A stretch of DNA of 64,000 bases from an uncultured Clostridia bacterium (GCA_947626815.1 CANQTN010000003.1:21919-85918), one strand, 5' to 3'. Shown: positions 27,191 through 38,653, counted from the first letter of the stretch. Numbers and translations: made by a program. The notes: generated from the letters alone by a model not told the origin.

Positions 27191-27920
27191 TTAAAAAAGT
27201 TCTGCTAATTTATACTCTCTTTCTAATTTTTCATTAAAGTAAATTTTTGTTACTAATTTGAATTCTTCTAATGATTCTTCTTTTATATTAAATGAATATA
27301 ACTTTTTAGGTGGTGCTGTTACTGTATATTTTATAGCATTCATAGTACTTTGACTTATCTTTATACTACTAGTATCCTGTTTTCCACATATTTGACACTT
27401 TAATCCATTGTCTTTTATGCTAAAATATTCTATTAATTCTTTTTCATGACAATTTATACATTCATTTATTTTTGGTGTAAAACCTAAAATACATAATAAA
27501 CGTAATTTAAATATTGAAAGTATCATATCTAAATCTTTATCAGTTTCAGATATTACATAAAGCGTATTTAACAATAATTGTAATATATTATAGCAATTTT
27601 GATTTTCTTCTGTTACATCTCTTATTATTTTATTAATATGTACAGCATATTTTAGTTTATCTAAATCTGTTCTTATGTTATAAAATATTTCAATTGGTTC
27701 TACAGAGTTTATGTGATAGCTCTGAGTCCCTTTATATACTAAATATTCTGCAAAGCAAAACATTTGTGTACCTGCCAAAAGAGCACTTTTAGGTTTTCTT
27801 GCTCCTTTGGCAACACATGATATTCTCCCGTATATTAGGAGTTAATATTGTAAGCATTTTATCAAAATCACCCATATTACTTTCTGATAATACTATTCCA
27901 TTTATTTTTGTGTTTGACAT
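27191..27920 (-). CDS. recO: DNA repair protein RecO, with +1 frameshift at a CGG codon
   Basis: RecO loads RecA on SSB-coated DNA in the RecFOR pathway. The track holds only the C-terminal part. Upstream, MSNTKINGIVLSESNMGDFD supplies the OB-fold N-terminus with AGAGGA seven bases before ATG 27920. The frames meet at CGG (27828-27830): LTPNI, one skipped C, then GRISCVAKGARKPKS, which is the typical RecO strand. This is the only site with a fourth base G (CGGG). The composite is 242 aa. A zinc-ribbon pair CINC and CQIC lies in the C-terminal domain. It follows yqzL by 12 bases. Confidence 0.92.
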
Positions 27921-27932
27921 TTTATTTTCCTC

Positions 27933-28085
27933 TTATTTTTTTTCATTATTTAATTTGTCATCTAAATAATTATTCATATAATTATTTTGTATTTGTTTTT
28001 CTATATTTTCAATCTGTTTTAATTCCATAAAAGAGTTTATATCTCCTGTATTTTTAAATGTTTCCCACGCTATTTTTTTTATCAT
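27933..28085 (-). CDS. yqzL: YqzL-like small protein between era and recO
   Basis: This 50-aa ORF is absent from the supplied track. It begins MIKKIAWETFKNTGDINSFM, resembling Bacillus YqzL (a short protein starting with a W.F..TG.I..Y pattern) that lies in the same place between era and recO. AAAGGAGAG stands seven bases before the start. The C-terminus is rich in Asn and Lys. Function is not known. The synteny and ribosome site make it a real gene. Confidence 0.8.
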   Translation of the reverse strand: MIKKIAWETFKNTGDINSFMELKQIENIEKQIQNNYMNNYLDDKLNNEKK

Positions 28086-28160
28086 AAGTCTTCTCTCCTT
28101 TGCTTAAAGTTTTAACTTTAATTTTATCTTCTGCAAATTTTTTCTTTTTTATTCAAATAA

Positions 28161-29066
28161 TCATTTTAATTTAAATTTATTTAAAATTGCATCATTAGAT
28201 TGCCAATCTGGTTTTACTTTAACCCAAGTTTTTAAATTAACTTTCACTTGAAAATTCTTTTCCATGTCTAATCTTGCTAACATTCCGATTTTTTTGAGCA
28301 TTTCTCCATTTTTTCCAATAATTATTCCCTTATGTGATTCTCTTAAACAATAAATTGTAGCTTCTATATCATATATTTCCTCATTTTGTTTGTTTTTTCT
28401 TTGTTTCATTTTTTCAATTTCAACATAAATTCCATGTGGTACCTCATCTTGCAATACTTTTAATGCTTTTTCTCTAATTATTTCTTCTGCTAGTTGTCTT
28501 AATGTTTGGTCTGTATATTCTTCCACATCATAATATGCTGGTCCTATTGGTAATTCTTTTTCTATCTCTTCTAAAATTATTTCTTTATATTTTTTATTTA
28601 TTGCCGAAATAGGTATTACTGCTTCAAAATTATATTCTCTCCTATACATTTCAATTAATTGTAAAAGCTTTTCTTTTTTTACTAAATCAATTTTATTTAT
28701 AATCAAAAATGTTTTTTTGTTAGTCTCTTTTATTTTTTCTATTATTATTTTATCTCCTTTTCCTATGTCATTACTTGTTGCCTCTATTAAAAACAATATT
28801 ATATCACTATCTGGTAAACTACCAAAAGATGTTTCTATCATTGTTTGATTTAATTTAGTTTTTGGCTTATGAATTCCAGGTGTATCTGTAAAAATAATTT
28901 GACTATTTTCTCTATTTACAATTCCCTTTATTGCTGTTCTAGTTGTTTGAACTTTATTACTTATTCCTGCCACTTTTTCTCCTACCAATAAATTTATTAA
29001 AGTAGATTTTCCTACATTTGTTCTTCCTATTAATGTTACAAAACCAGATTTAAATTCTTTTTTCAC
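28161..29066 (-). CDS. era: GTPase Era
   Basis: Era binds the 3' end of 16S rRNA and helps 30S assembly. G motifs are clear: GRTNVGKSTL (G1), DTPGIHKP (G3), NKIDLV (G4) and SAIN (G5). The C-terminal KH domain includes GIIIGKNGEMLKKIG. Length is 301 aa. The start is a GTG behind AAAGGAATG; in that leader a tiny ATG-AAC-AAA-AAG-TGA frame overlaps the start. It heads the era-yqzL-recO series. Confidence 0.97.
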   Translation of the reverse strand: MKKEFKSGFVTLIGRTNVGKSTLINLLVGEKVAGISNKVQTTRTAIKGIVNRENSQIIFTDTPGIHKPKTKLNQTMIETSFGSLPDSDIILFLIEATSNDIGKGDKIIIEKIKETNKKTFLIINKIDLVKKEKLLQLIEMYRREYNFEAVIPISAINKKYKEIILEEIEKELPIGPAYYDVEEYTDQTLRQLAEEIIREKALKVLQDEVPHGIYVEIEKMKQRKNKQNEEIYDIEATIYCLRESHKGIIIGKNGEMLKKIGMLARLDMEKNFQVKVNLKTWVKVKPDWQSNDAILNKFKLK

Positions 29067-29194
29067 TTTTTGTTCATTCCTTTCTTAATGCTTTCTTCAT
29101 TCTTTTTATTATACACTATTTTTTTGCTAATTTTGTAGAAATTAAAAATTTTTATTATTTTTTTATTAATTTCAATAATTATAATTTTTATAAA

Positions 29195-29232
29195 ATATAA
29201 AAAAGCCAAAACATCAAGCATATGCTTGACGT
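29195..29232 (-). terminator. Terminator of the GT4 glycosyltransferase gene
   Basis: The palindrome TCAAGCATATGCTTGA includes the stop codon and is followed on the minus strand by GCTTTTTTATATTTT. Confidence 0.65.
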
Positions 29233-30507
29233 TTCTTGAAATTTATTAAATTTGTAAGCTCGCTTGCCGGATTCCTTGATTTTTTTGCCTTTCTTGCTCT
29301 TTCTTGTTCCAATTCTCTTTTTTGTTTTTCTGCTACAGATTGACAAATTGCCTTTTGATAGGTAAAATGAGTATCTTGTGCTATTTTACTCCAATTATAA
29401 ATATTTCTTACATTATTTTTTGCTTTTTTAGTTATATCACTACATAGTTTTTGGTCATATAATAATTCTAAAATTGAATCAGCAATAGAATTTGAATTTC
29501 CACAATATGTTTTCATTCCATTTACTCTATGTTCTACTATTTCATTTAATCCCCCAATGTCTGAAACAACTACTGGACGTTCTGATAACATTGCTTCTAA
29601 TGCAACAATTCCAAATGGCTCATATGTACTTGGAAATACAGATATATCTGCTGCTTTATACATTCTTTGTACATCCTTACCATTCATATATCCTGCAAAA
29701 TATACTTTGTTTGATATACCCATTGCATCTACTTGCTGACTTAGCTCATTAAACATTCCACCTTTTCCACATATTACTAATTTTGTATCATTATATCCTT
29801 GTAATATTTTTGGCATTGCTGCTATTAAATGTTGTATACCTTTTTCATATACTAGTCTTCCCATAAATAAAATTATTTTTTCATTGTCCATTGCATATCT
29901 TCTTCTAAAATTATAGTCTCTTTCTATTCCATTGTATAAATTCATGTTTACTCCATTTGGTACTACATTTATTTTTTCATATGGTAATCCAAATAGCCTT
30001 TGTAATTCACTTTTCATATAATTACTATTTACAATAACTTCTGCTGATTCATACGTTAACATCCATTCTGTATCATTTATATATCTTTGTTGCTCATCAT
30101 GTATTCCACTGTTTCTACCCGCTTCTGTTGCATGTATTGTAGAAACAATTGGTATATTATAAGAGTTCTTTAATGTTTTCGCACTATAAGCTACTAACCA
30201 ATCATGTGCATGAATTACATCAAATGTTCCTTGTTGCGCTATAATTTCATTTGCTTTTGCAATCATTGCAAAATTCATTTGCATTACCCAATCTATAAAG
30301 TTATTGGGATTAATCATGTAATTATCTACTCTGTATACTTTTACTCCTTTGTCATCTTCAAAATATGGTGCATCACCATCTCTATATGTTATAACTGTTA
30401 CATCATGCCCATCTTTTAATAATGTTTTTGATAAGTCTGAAACTACTCTAGATATTCCGCCCTACTACTCTTGGTGGATATTCCCATGTTAACATCAATA
30501 TCTTCAT
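29214..30507 (-). CDS. GT4-family glycosyltransferase, with +1 frameshift at a CGG codon
   Basis: This is a retaining GT4-like glycosyltransferase (glycogen-synthase-like branch), composite 430 aa. The true start lies at 30507 with AAAGGGTG and reads MKILMLTWEYPPRVV. The frames meet at CGG (30457-30459), the second of two glycines in PPRVVGGISRVV; this GG loop binds the donor phosphate. In the shifted frame SDLSKTLLKDGHDVTVITY follows and joins the track ORF. The C-terminal domain has FMGRLVYEKGIQHL and EPFGIVALEAM with the family Glu pair. The acceptor is unknown; storage glucan or a surface glycan are both possible. The unshifted product would be 18 residues long. Confidence 0.88.
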
Positions 30508-30664
30508 TGACTTACACCCTTTCTTATTTTCTTTTGTTATGTTTTTACATCTTTACCGAATTTTATTATATTTTATACAATTTTTTTAAAAATGTAAATG
30601 ATTTTCGTCATTTTTTTTATTTTTACTTAAATTTTTTTATGATGGCTTTCCATAGAAGATAAAT

Positions 30665-30689
30665 AAAAAGGCTTTAATAAGCCTTTTAT
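30665..30689 (-). terminator. Terminator of the WG-repeat protein gene
   Basis: AAAAGGCTTATTAAAGCCTTTTTAT forms a stem with a T-run on the minus strand, at the stop codon. Confidence 0.75.
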
Positions 30690-32227
30690 TCTTCATTATT
30701 ATTTTCTTCGTTGCTATTTTCTTCATTATTACCTTCTTCTTTATTATTCTCTTCGCTGTTATTTTGTTCATTATTTTTTTCTGAATTTTCATTTTGGTTA
30801 CTATTTTCTGTCTTTTTAGAACTATTATTACTACTAGATGACGAATTTTTATTATTGCTATTTGATTTTGCAGATACTCCATTTTTATCCATATATTCTT
30901 CTGCATCCATTCTTTGATCATTTACTGCAATATAATAATGTCTAGTTTCACTTCCATTTGTTTCTCTATTTATAGTCATATATATATCATCTGCTACATT
31001 TGCAAATAGTTCTTTTCCTAATGAATTTACTAAAGTGTATTTTTTATCTTTACATGCTACTATTACATTATAATTTGGTATAACTAATAGATTTACTGCA
31101 TCTCTGTTATTTGATGCTTTATATCCTAAACTATCATATTTATATTCTGTCAATTGTTTTCCGTTTACATCATATAATGCCCAAAATTTGTCTTTTTTTA
31201 CAGGTATTAAAGTATCTGCTAAAACGTATTTACTTTTAATATTATTTCTTGCAAAATCTGAAATGTCAAATCCTATTTCATCATTTTCTATATCAATTTT
31301 TACTCTTCCTTTTATATCAATAACACCATATCTGTCATTTTGTTGTACTAAATATAAGCCTGTATCACTATCCATTAATTCAATACTTTCATAAGCTATG
31401 TCTACTTTTGTCTCTCCACTAGAAGATAAAATTCCTACTTCTCCATCTGCTTCTACCAAGAAATCCTCTATCGTCACAAGATAAGTAATTTCATCATATT
31501 TGGGTTCTAATACTTCTGTTACTTGCAATTTCCCTGTTTTTTGATTTATACCATCTATTTTTACTACTCCATACGCATTATCTTTCTCTACAACTAATTG
31601 ATCTTTTAATATAGTTTTTTGATTTACAAATTCATCATCTAATTTATAATTAAGATCTAACACTTTTGTCGAATATTGCGTATATAAATATGGTAAAGTT
31701 AAAATAGTTATTTTATTTTTGGATTTGTCATATTCAAAGCTTACATTAAATACTTTTCCAAGGTCTTCAGCACTAACATATAATACACCATTTCTAGCTA
31801 TTACTGGTTTTCCCATATAAGCATATTCATAATTTGCATCACTTTGTGTTAAGTCTAATTTATATATTTTATTTTGATTTAACTCTAAATTTGCTACTTC
31901 ATTTTCATTTATTACATAACATTTACTTTGCTCTTCTGATTTTGCAGTATATTCTCCATTATAACTTTCATAATTAAAATATTGTGCTATTTCTTTAATT
32001 GGTGCATATATTGCACCATCTTCTTCAAATACTAATATATTTTTTAATTCCTCATTTGGCTGTCCATCTATTGTTAATTTTAATACTGTATTTTGTATAT
32101 ATACTATATATGCAACTATTCCAATTATTATTAAGATAATTAAAAATATTGCTACTAATATTATTCTACTTATTTTTCTTCTTTTTTTCTCTTCTTTATC
32201 TTGAAGGGTTTCTTCTATTAAATTCAT
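30686..32227 (-). CDS. Membrane-anchored WG-repeat protein with copper-amine-oxidase-like N-terminal domain
   Basis: The protein of about 513 aa has a charged cytoplasmic start, one transmembrane helix (about residues 20-42) and an extracytoplasmic domain. The latter has the stalk-like pattern GAIYAPIKEIAQYF and GVLYVSAEDLGKVF (copper amine oxidase N-domain type). It is followed by WG-type repeats (YGVVKIDG, VGILSSSG, YGVIDIKG, WALYDVNG). The C-terminal tail is a Ser, Asn and Glu low-complexity run. The role is probably at the cell wall. I place the start at ATG 32227 with GGAGGT six bases upstream. It follows tgt. Confidence 0.8.
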   Translation of the reverse strand: MNLIEETLQDKEEKKRRKISRIILVAIFLIILIIIGIVAYIVYIQNTVLKLTIDGQPNEELKNILVFEEDGAIYAPIKEIAQYFNYESYNGEYTAKSEEQSKCYVINENEVANLELNQNKIYKLDLTQSDANYEYAYMGKPVIARNGVLYVSAEDLGKVFNVSFEYDKSKNKITILTLPYLYTQYSTKVLDLNYKLDDEFVNQKTILKDQLVVEKDNAYGVVKIDGINQKTGKLQVTEVLEPKYDEITYLVTIEDFLVEADGEVGILSSSGETKVDIAYESIELMDSDTGLYLVQQNDRYGVIDIKGRVKIDIENDEIGFDISDFARNNIKSKYVLADTLIPVKKDKFWALYDVNGKQLTEYKYDSLGYKASNNRDAVNLLVIPNYNVIVACKDKKYTLVNSLGKELFANVADDIYMTINRETNGSETRHYYIAVNDQRMDAEEYMDKNGVSAKSNSNNKNSSSSSNNSSKKTENSNQNENSEKNNEQNNSEENNKEEGNNEENSNEENNNEE

Positions 32228-32241
32228 ACGCTTACCTCCGC

Positions 32242-33385
<1,144 letters not shown>

Positions 33386-33407
33386 CTAATGCACAAATCA
33401 CAAATCT

Positions 33408-33531
33408 GGTTGAAAAATAATTACAATTTTGGCGTTGTCAAACATCATTTGAAATTTAATCAACGTACGAAAAGTACGCCTCATAAATTTCAAACTTGTT
33501 TTCCTAGCCAAAATTTAATTCTTTTTCAACC
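33408..33531. repeat. Palindromic element, family C, copy 1 (124 bp)
   Basis: The ends are GGTTGAAAAA and TTTTTCAACC with inner near-complementary ATTTTGGC and GCCAAAAT arms. The reverse complement matches the copy at 50662-50785 with only a few differences over 124 bases. It has no ORF. It fills the spacer between queA and tgt. Confidence 0.9.
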
Positions 33532-33540
33532 TTTTTTATC

Positions 33541-34564
33541 TTAATAAATAAACATCGCATCTCCAAAACTAAAAAATCTATACTTTTCCTCTACTGCTTT
33601 TTTATAAGCTTCCATTATATATTCTTTTCCTGCTAATGCTGATACTAACATTAATAAAGTTGATTGTGGAAGATGAAAATTTGTAATTAATCCGTCAATA
33701 CATTTAAATTTGTAACCTGGATAAATAAATATTCCGTGTATCTTCCTCTTTTTCTTCAACTAACCCATTTTCATCTGCAATTGTTTCCAATACCCTACAT
33801 GATGTTGTTCCTACTGCAATTACTCTTCTTTTTTCCTGCTTTGCTTTATTTATTTTTTGTACATCTTCTTGCTTTATATAAAAGTGTTCTTTATGCATTT
33901 CATGTTTTTCCACTATTTCTTCTTTTACTGGTCTAAATGTTCCAATACCTACATGTAATGTTACATTTGCAATTATAATTCCTTTTTTTTCGAGTTTATC
34001 TAGTAACTCTTCTGTAAAATGCAATCCCGCAGTTGGTGCAGCTGCTGATCCATCAAATTTTGCATATACTGTTTGATATCTATCTTTTTGTTCTAATTGT
34101 TCATGTATATATGGTGGTAATGGCATTAAACCAACCTTATCTAATATTTCATTAAAAATTCCATTATACCTAAATTCGACCTTTCTAGTTCCTCCTGGCA
34201 TAATTTCTAAAATTTTTGCTTCTAATATTCCTTCACCAAAAATCACTTTCGTACCAATATGAAGTTTATTTCCTGGCCTTACTATACATTCCCATATATC
34301 ATTTTCTATATTTTTTAATAATAAAAATTCAACATTTGCTCCTGTTTCTTTTTTACCATATAATCTTGCTGGTATGACTTTTGTATTATTTCTAACTAGT
34401 ACATCTCCTGGTTTTAGATAATCTATTATATTTTTAAAAGTTTTATGTTCTATAGTTTTTAGTTTTTTATTTAATATCATTAATCTTGATTCATCTCTTT
34501 TTTTTATAGGAGTTTGTGCTATTAATTCTTCTGGTAGTTCGTAATCAAATTCTGATACCTTCAT
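33541..34564 (-). CDS. queA: S-adenosylmethionine:tRNA ribosyltransferase-isomerase, with +1 frameshift at a CGG codon
   Basis: QueA moves the ribosyl part of SAM onto preQ1-tRNA to make epoxyqueuosine. The long ORF carries [14 protein letters not shown], the GLHFTEELL region and [10 protein letters not shown]. The second ORF carries [10 protein letters not shown] and [20 protein letters not shown]. They meet at CGG (33734-33736): EEDT, one skipped C, then GIFIYPGY. In relatives the residue here is often D, N or R, so Gly is tolerated but not diagnostic. The composite is 340 aa from ATG 34564. Both queuosine genes in this window carry the CGG site. Confidence 0.93.
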
Positions 34565-34583
34565 TTTTTTCATCTTTCCTTTT

Positions 34584-35936
34584 TTATTTAAAGATTAATT
34601 TTATTTTACTTTTTAAATTATTTATAATTTCTATTATTTCTTCTATTATATTTTCTGGTTCTTTAAACTGATCTTCCATTTCATAAGAATATTCAAAATT
34701 ACTGTTTTTAGCTGGTTTTAATTTATATATTTCTTCTGGTAATCCTATATTTCCCATAGTTGTTTTTATATTTTTATTCATATAATCTGTATACCATCTT
34801 TTTTGTCCTATTAAGGCTTCATTTTTATAACCATATTTTTGGTAATCATGTAATTCTGGTCTCTCATAACCATATTCTTCTGCATTTCTTTCTAAAGAAT
34901 GTAAAAATTCATGCAAAAATACTTCTTCCGGAAATGTATTTATTCTGCCATCATACTTATAAATATAACTTTTTGAATCATTTGGTAAACGTATATTAGA
35001 AAATCCAATTCCATAATAATCCATTGAACCCAAACCAATCCAGTCATTTACTTCAATGTCATTTTCATGTTCTTCATCCCCTAGTCTTACAATAACATAT
35101 ATATGATCATATTTATTAGTAGCTATAGTGCTTTTTATTTGCTCTTCTACATCTTCTGCTGATACATAATATCCATATTGTTCATCATAAGACAACTTTG
35201 ACAATGGCGTATCCACTTGATAAACATCACATTCTGCCGTCATTTTTCTATTTGAAAGATTATAACAAGATCTTTCAAATAAATTTATAGTATCATTTAT
35301 ATCATGCATATCACTTTGCGTTACTTTTAGTTTAATTTCTTTACCATTAATCGTTACATCTGTTGTTTCAAAAATAAAACATGCAAACTTCCAATTGTTA
35401 TTATTTTCTGCAATTCCTTCTTCTATTGTAAAGTTTGAAAACCATGCTTCTCCTTTTGCTTGCCCTAGATATCCTCCTAATCTAAAGCCAACATTTACTT
35501 CTTCTCTATTTTTACTGTTAAATATTAATTCTATTCTTTGCCAATCTTGTGTTCCTGATAATGCTACAGATCTTTCTGTTGACCCTTCTATTGCAATTTG
35601 AGCTCCAATACCTGAATTTTCTTGCTCTGCTTGCACAGCATTTGTTTTTACCATACATGTTACTTTATATGGCTGATTCTTTTTCACTTGTATCTTTTTA
35701 TAAAACATCGCATCATTAAAATTTGAAGAACTAATTTTATAACTTTTTTTGTCTGAATATTTTATTTTATCGTCTCTTGTAAATTTAGAACTATATAAAT
35801 TTGATTCACTTCTTATAAATTCATTAAAATTATTTGCCTGATAAAACTGATAAGCAAAATATAATATTACAAGTAATATTACAAGTGTAATATAATAACT
35901 TGTCTTATGTTTTCTTTCTTTTACATTTGTATCCAT
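34584..35936 (-). CDS. Membrane-anchored protein with HExxH metallopeptidase-like motif
   Basis: The protein of 450 aa has one N-terminal transmembrane helix (YYITLVILLVILYFAYQFY). A carbohydrate-binding-like beta domain follows (IEGSTERSVALSGTQDWQRIELIF). The C-terminal domain has EVFLHEFLHSLERNAEEYGYERPELHDY at about residue 340, a HExxH zinc motif with a possible third ligand later. It may be a surface metallopeptidase; no exact family is recognised. I moved the start to ATG 35936, six bases after GGAGGAT. It lies between pnp and queA. Confidence 0.7.
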   Translation of the reverse strand: MDTNVKERKHKTSYYITLVILLVILYFAYQFYQANNFNEFIRSESNLYSSKFTRDDKIKYSDKKSYKISSSNFNDAMFYKKIQVKKNQPYKVTCMVKTNAVQAEQENSGIGAQIAIEGSTERSVALSGTQDWQRIELIFNSKNREEVNVGFRLGGYLGQAKGEAWFSNFTIEEGIAENNNNWKFACFIFETTDVTINGKEIKLKVTQSDMHDINDTINLFERSCYNLSNRKMTAECDVYQVDTPLSKLSYDEQYGYYVSAEDVEEQIKSTIATNKYDHIYVIVRLGDEEHENDIEVNDWIGLGSMDYYGIGFSNIRLPNDSKSYIYKYDGRINTFPEEVFLHEFLHSLERNAEEYGYERPELHDYQKYGYKNEALIGQKRWYTDYMNKNIKTTMGNIGLPEEIYKLKPAKNSNFEYSYEMEDQFKEPENIIEEIIEIINNLKSKIKLIFK

Positions 35937-35997
35937 ACATATCCTCCAGCAACAATAGAGGTCTATATTTTTCATATAGCCTCTTTTTGTTTATTTC

Positions 35998-38121
35998 TTA
36001 TTCTTCTATTGTTTTTGTATCATTAAAATCTTTCATACTTAAATTTATTCTTCCTTGCTCATCTATTTCAACTACTTTTACTGTTACCTTATCTCCTACA
36101 TGAAGAACATCATTTATGTCTTTTATTCTTTCTTTTGAAATTTTAGATATGTGTAATAATCCTTCTTTTCCTCCACAATCTAAGTCTACAAATGCTCCAA
36201 AATTCATTATTCTGGTTACTTCTCCATAATAAATTCCACCAACTTCGATTTCTCTTACAATATCTTCTATCATTTCTAATGCTTCCATTGCTTTTTCATT
36301 ATCATTTGAATAAATAAATACTTGTCCATCATCTTCTATGTCTATTTTTACACCAGTTTCTTCTATTATTTTATTTATTACTTTTCCTCCAGTTCCAATA
36401 ACATCTTTTATTTTTTCTGGTTTAATTTGTGTTCCTACTATTCTTGGTGCATATTTAGATATTTCAGCTCTTGGTTTACTTATTACTGGACTCATTACAT
36501 CATCTAATATATGTTTTCTTGCTATTCTTGTTTTTTCAAATGCCTCTTTTATAATTTTATATGATAACCCATCACATTTAATATCAACTTGTATTGCTGT
36601 AATACCTTTTTCAGTTCCTCCTACTTTAAAATCCATATCTCCGAAAAAGTCTTCTAAGCCTTGTATATCTACTAACATTACATATTCTTCATCATTATCT
36701 GGATTTGTTACTAATCCTGTTGAAATACCTGCAACTGGTCTTTTTATTGGAACTCCTGCATCCATCAAGCTTAGTGTGCTTCCACATATACTTGCTTGTG
36801 ATGTAGAACCATTAGAAGATAATACTTCTGATACTACTCTTATTGCATATGGGAATTCTTCTTTAGATGGCAACACTGGAATTAATGCTTTTTCTGCCAA
36901 AGCCCCGTGACCTATTTCACGTCTTCCTGGTCCTCTTGATGGTTTTGCCTCTCCTACAGAGTAACTTGGAAAATTATAATGATGCATATATCTTTTTGAT
37001 TCTTCTGTATCAATTCCATCTAATACTTGTTCTTCACTTACCATTCCAAGTGTAGCTATTGATAGCACTTGTGTTTGACCTCTCGTAAATAATGCACTTC
37101 CATGGGTTCTTGGTAATAATCCAACTTCACATGATAATGGTCTTATTTCATCTAATGCTCTTCCATCTACTCTTTTATGCTCAAAGAATATCATTTCTCT
37201 AACACATTTTTTTTCTAGTTTATATATTGCTTCTCCTATATCAGTTTTATGTTCTTCAAATGCTTCTTCTCCATATTTTTCTGCATATGTTTCTTCTATT
37301 TTTTTTGTTAATTCAGCAATGTTATTATCTCTTGTTTCCTTATCTGCTTCTTGAACTTTTTCTTTCATTTCTTCTTTAAAATTATTTTCAACGAATTCAT
37401 ATATTTCATGGTCTACTTCAAAAGATTTATATTCAAATTTTGGTTTTCCTATTTCTTTTTGAATTTTTGTAATAAATTTGCATATCTTTTTTATTTCTTT
37501 GTGTGCTGTTTTTATTGCTTCTAACATCAATTCGTCTGGTATTTCATTTCCTCCAGCTTCAATCATTGTAATTTTCTTTTCAGTTGCTGCTAGTGTTAGT
37601 GTTAAATCACTTTGCTTTCTTTGCTCTTCTGTTGGATTAATAATGATTTTTCCATCTACTATACCTACATTTACTGCTGCTGTTGGTCCTCCAAATGGAA
37701 TATCTGATATTGCTAAAGCACAAGATGCTCCTATCATAGCTGCTACTTCTGGTGAATTATCTTGCTCTACACAAAGAACTGTTCCTACGACTACAACATC
37801 ATTTCTAAAGTCTTTTGGGAACAGTGGTCTTAATGGCCTATCTATTGCTCTTGATGTTAATATTGCTTTATCACTTGGCTTACCTTCTCTTTTTAAAAAT
37901 CCTCCTGGTATTTTTCCTACTGAATATAATTTTTCTTCAAAATCTACTGATAATGGAAAAAAGTCAATTCCTTCTCTTGGTTCTTTAGAAGCTGTTACAT
38001 TGACTAATACACATGTATCCCCATAACGTACTAATACACTTCCATTTGCTAAACCTGCCATTTTTCCTGTTTCAATTACAAGTTTTCTTCCAGCTAGTTC
38101 TGTTTCATAAGTTTTAAACAT
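35998..38121 (-). CDS. pnp: Polyribonucleotide nucleotidyltransferase
   Basis: PNPase degrades RNA 3' to 5' using phosphate. It has the full domain order in 707 aa: RNase PH domain 1 (GSVLVRYGDTCVLV), the alpha linker, RNase PH domain 2 (GSALFTRGQTQVLS, DFFGDMDFKVGGTEKG), a KH domain (IGTGGKVINKIIEE) and an S1 domain (YYGEVTRIMNFGAFVDL). The ribosome site is AAGGAAGGA. It follows rpsO as in most Firmicutes. Several out-of-frame CGGA strings (for example TTC-GGA) occur here without any shift. Confidence 0.98.
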   Translation of the reverse strand: MFKTYETELAGRKLVIETGKMAGLANGSVLVRYGDTCVLVNVTASKEPREGIDFFPLSVDFEEKLYSVGKIPGGFLKREGKPSDKAILTSRAIDRPLRPLFPKDFRNDVVVVGTVLCVEQDNSPEVAAMIGASCALAISDIPFGGPTAAVNVGIVDGKIIINPTEEQRKQSDLTLTLAATEKKITMIEAGGNEIPDELMLEAIKTAHKEIKKICKFITKIQKEIGKPKFEYKSFEVDHEIYEFVENNFKEEMKEKVQEADKETRDNNIAELTKKIEETYAEKYGEEAFEEHKTDIGEAIYKLEKKCVREMIFFEHKRVDGRALDEIRPLSCEVGLLPRTHGSALFTRGQTQVLSIATLGMVSEEQVLDGIDTEESKRYMHHYNFPSYSVGEAKPSRGPGRREIGHGALAEKALIPVLPSKEEFPYAIRVVSEVLSSNGSTSQASICGSTLSLMDAGVPIKRPVAGISTGLVTNPDNDEEYVMLVDIQGLEDFFGDMDFKVGGTEKGITAIQVDIKCDGLSYKIIKEAFEKTRIARKHILDDVMSPVISKPRAEISKYAPRIVGTQIKPEKIKDVIGTGGKVINKIIEETGVKIDIEDDGQVFIYSNDNEKAMEALEMIEDIVREIEVGGIYYGEVTRIMNFGAFVDLDCGGKEGLLHISKISKERIKDINDVLHVGDKVTVKVVEIDEQGRINLSMKDFNDTKTIEE

Positions 38122-38159
38122 AATTATTCCTTCCTTTTTTATATACTTTTATAACTAAC

Positions 38160-38196
38160 AAAAAACCCATGCCAAATAAGCACTGGGCTTTGTTTT
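38160..38196 (-). terminator. Terminator of rpsO
   Basis: CCCAGTGC and GCATGGG pair with one bulge, followed by a T-run. It lies between rpsO and pnp, so pnp may depend on read-through or its own promoter. Confidence 0.65.
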
Positions 38197-38197
38197 T

Positions 38198-38461
38198 TTA
38201 TTTTCTTAATTCTAGTTTTTGTACTATTTCTCTATATCTGTTTATGTCTTTTCTAGATAAATAGTTTAATAAGTTTCTTCTCTTTCCTACCATTTTTAAA
38301 AGACCTCTTCTTGAGTGATTGTCTTTTTTATGGATTTTTAAATGTTCTGTTAATTCATTAATTCTTTCTGTTAGTAATGCTATTTGTACTTCTGGTGAAC
38401 CTGTGTCGTTTTCCTCTCTTTTATAAGTATTAATGATTTCTTGTTTTCTTTCTTTGGTCAT
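38198..38461 (-). CDS. rpsO: Ribosomal protein S15
   Basis: S15 is a primary 16S rRNA-binding protein of the 30S platform. It has the expected 87 aa (88-89 in most bacteria). [23 protein letters not shown] and [22 protein letters not shown] are diagnostic. It has a strong SigA promoter with a leader of about 95 bases, in which rpsO autoregulation is known in other bacteria. The ribosome site is AGGGAGGTG. Confidence 0.98.
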   Translation of the reverse strand: MTKERKQEIINTYKREENDTGSPEVQIALLTERINELTEHLKIHKKDNHSRRGLLKMVGKRRNLLNYLSRKDINRYREIVQKLELRK

Positions 38462-38563
38462 TTTCTATTACACCTCCCTATTTTATTTTTCTCCTTAAAC
38501 TGAACTAAAGTTTTAGGTGTATTTCTTTTAGCTAAGTATAAGGTATGTGTTTTTACTTTTCAT

Positions 38564-38592
38564 ATTATACTATACTTTTTTCTATATTGCAA
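38564..38592 (-). promoter_or_regulatory. SigA-type promoter of rpsO
   Basis: On the minus strand TTGCAA and TATAAT are 17 bases apart, near-consensus. Confidence 0.85.
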
Positions 38593-38653
38593 GCATTTTT
38601 TAGTGTTTCATTCACATTTTTACGTATATTTTTGTCCTTGCTAATATCTTACA

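Noticed and set aside
30637-30921. 94-aa Lys/Ile-rich minus-strand ORF
   Set aside because: It is an out-of-frame reading of the low-complexity tail of the WG-repeat gene, beyond its terminator.
36338-36910. 190-aa plus-strand ORF within pnp
   Set aside because: It is antisense to a clear PNPase domain and has no start signals.
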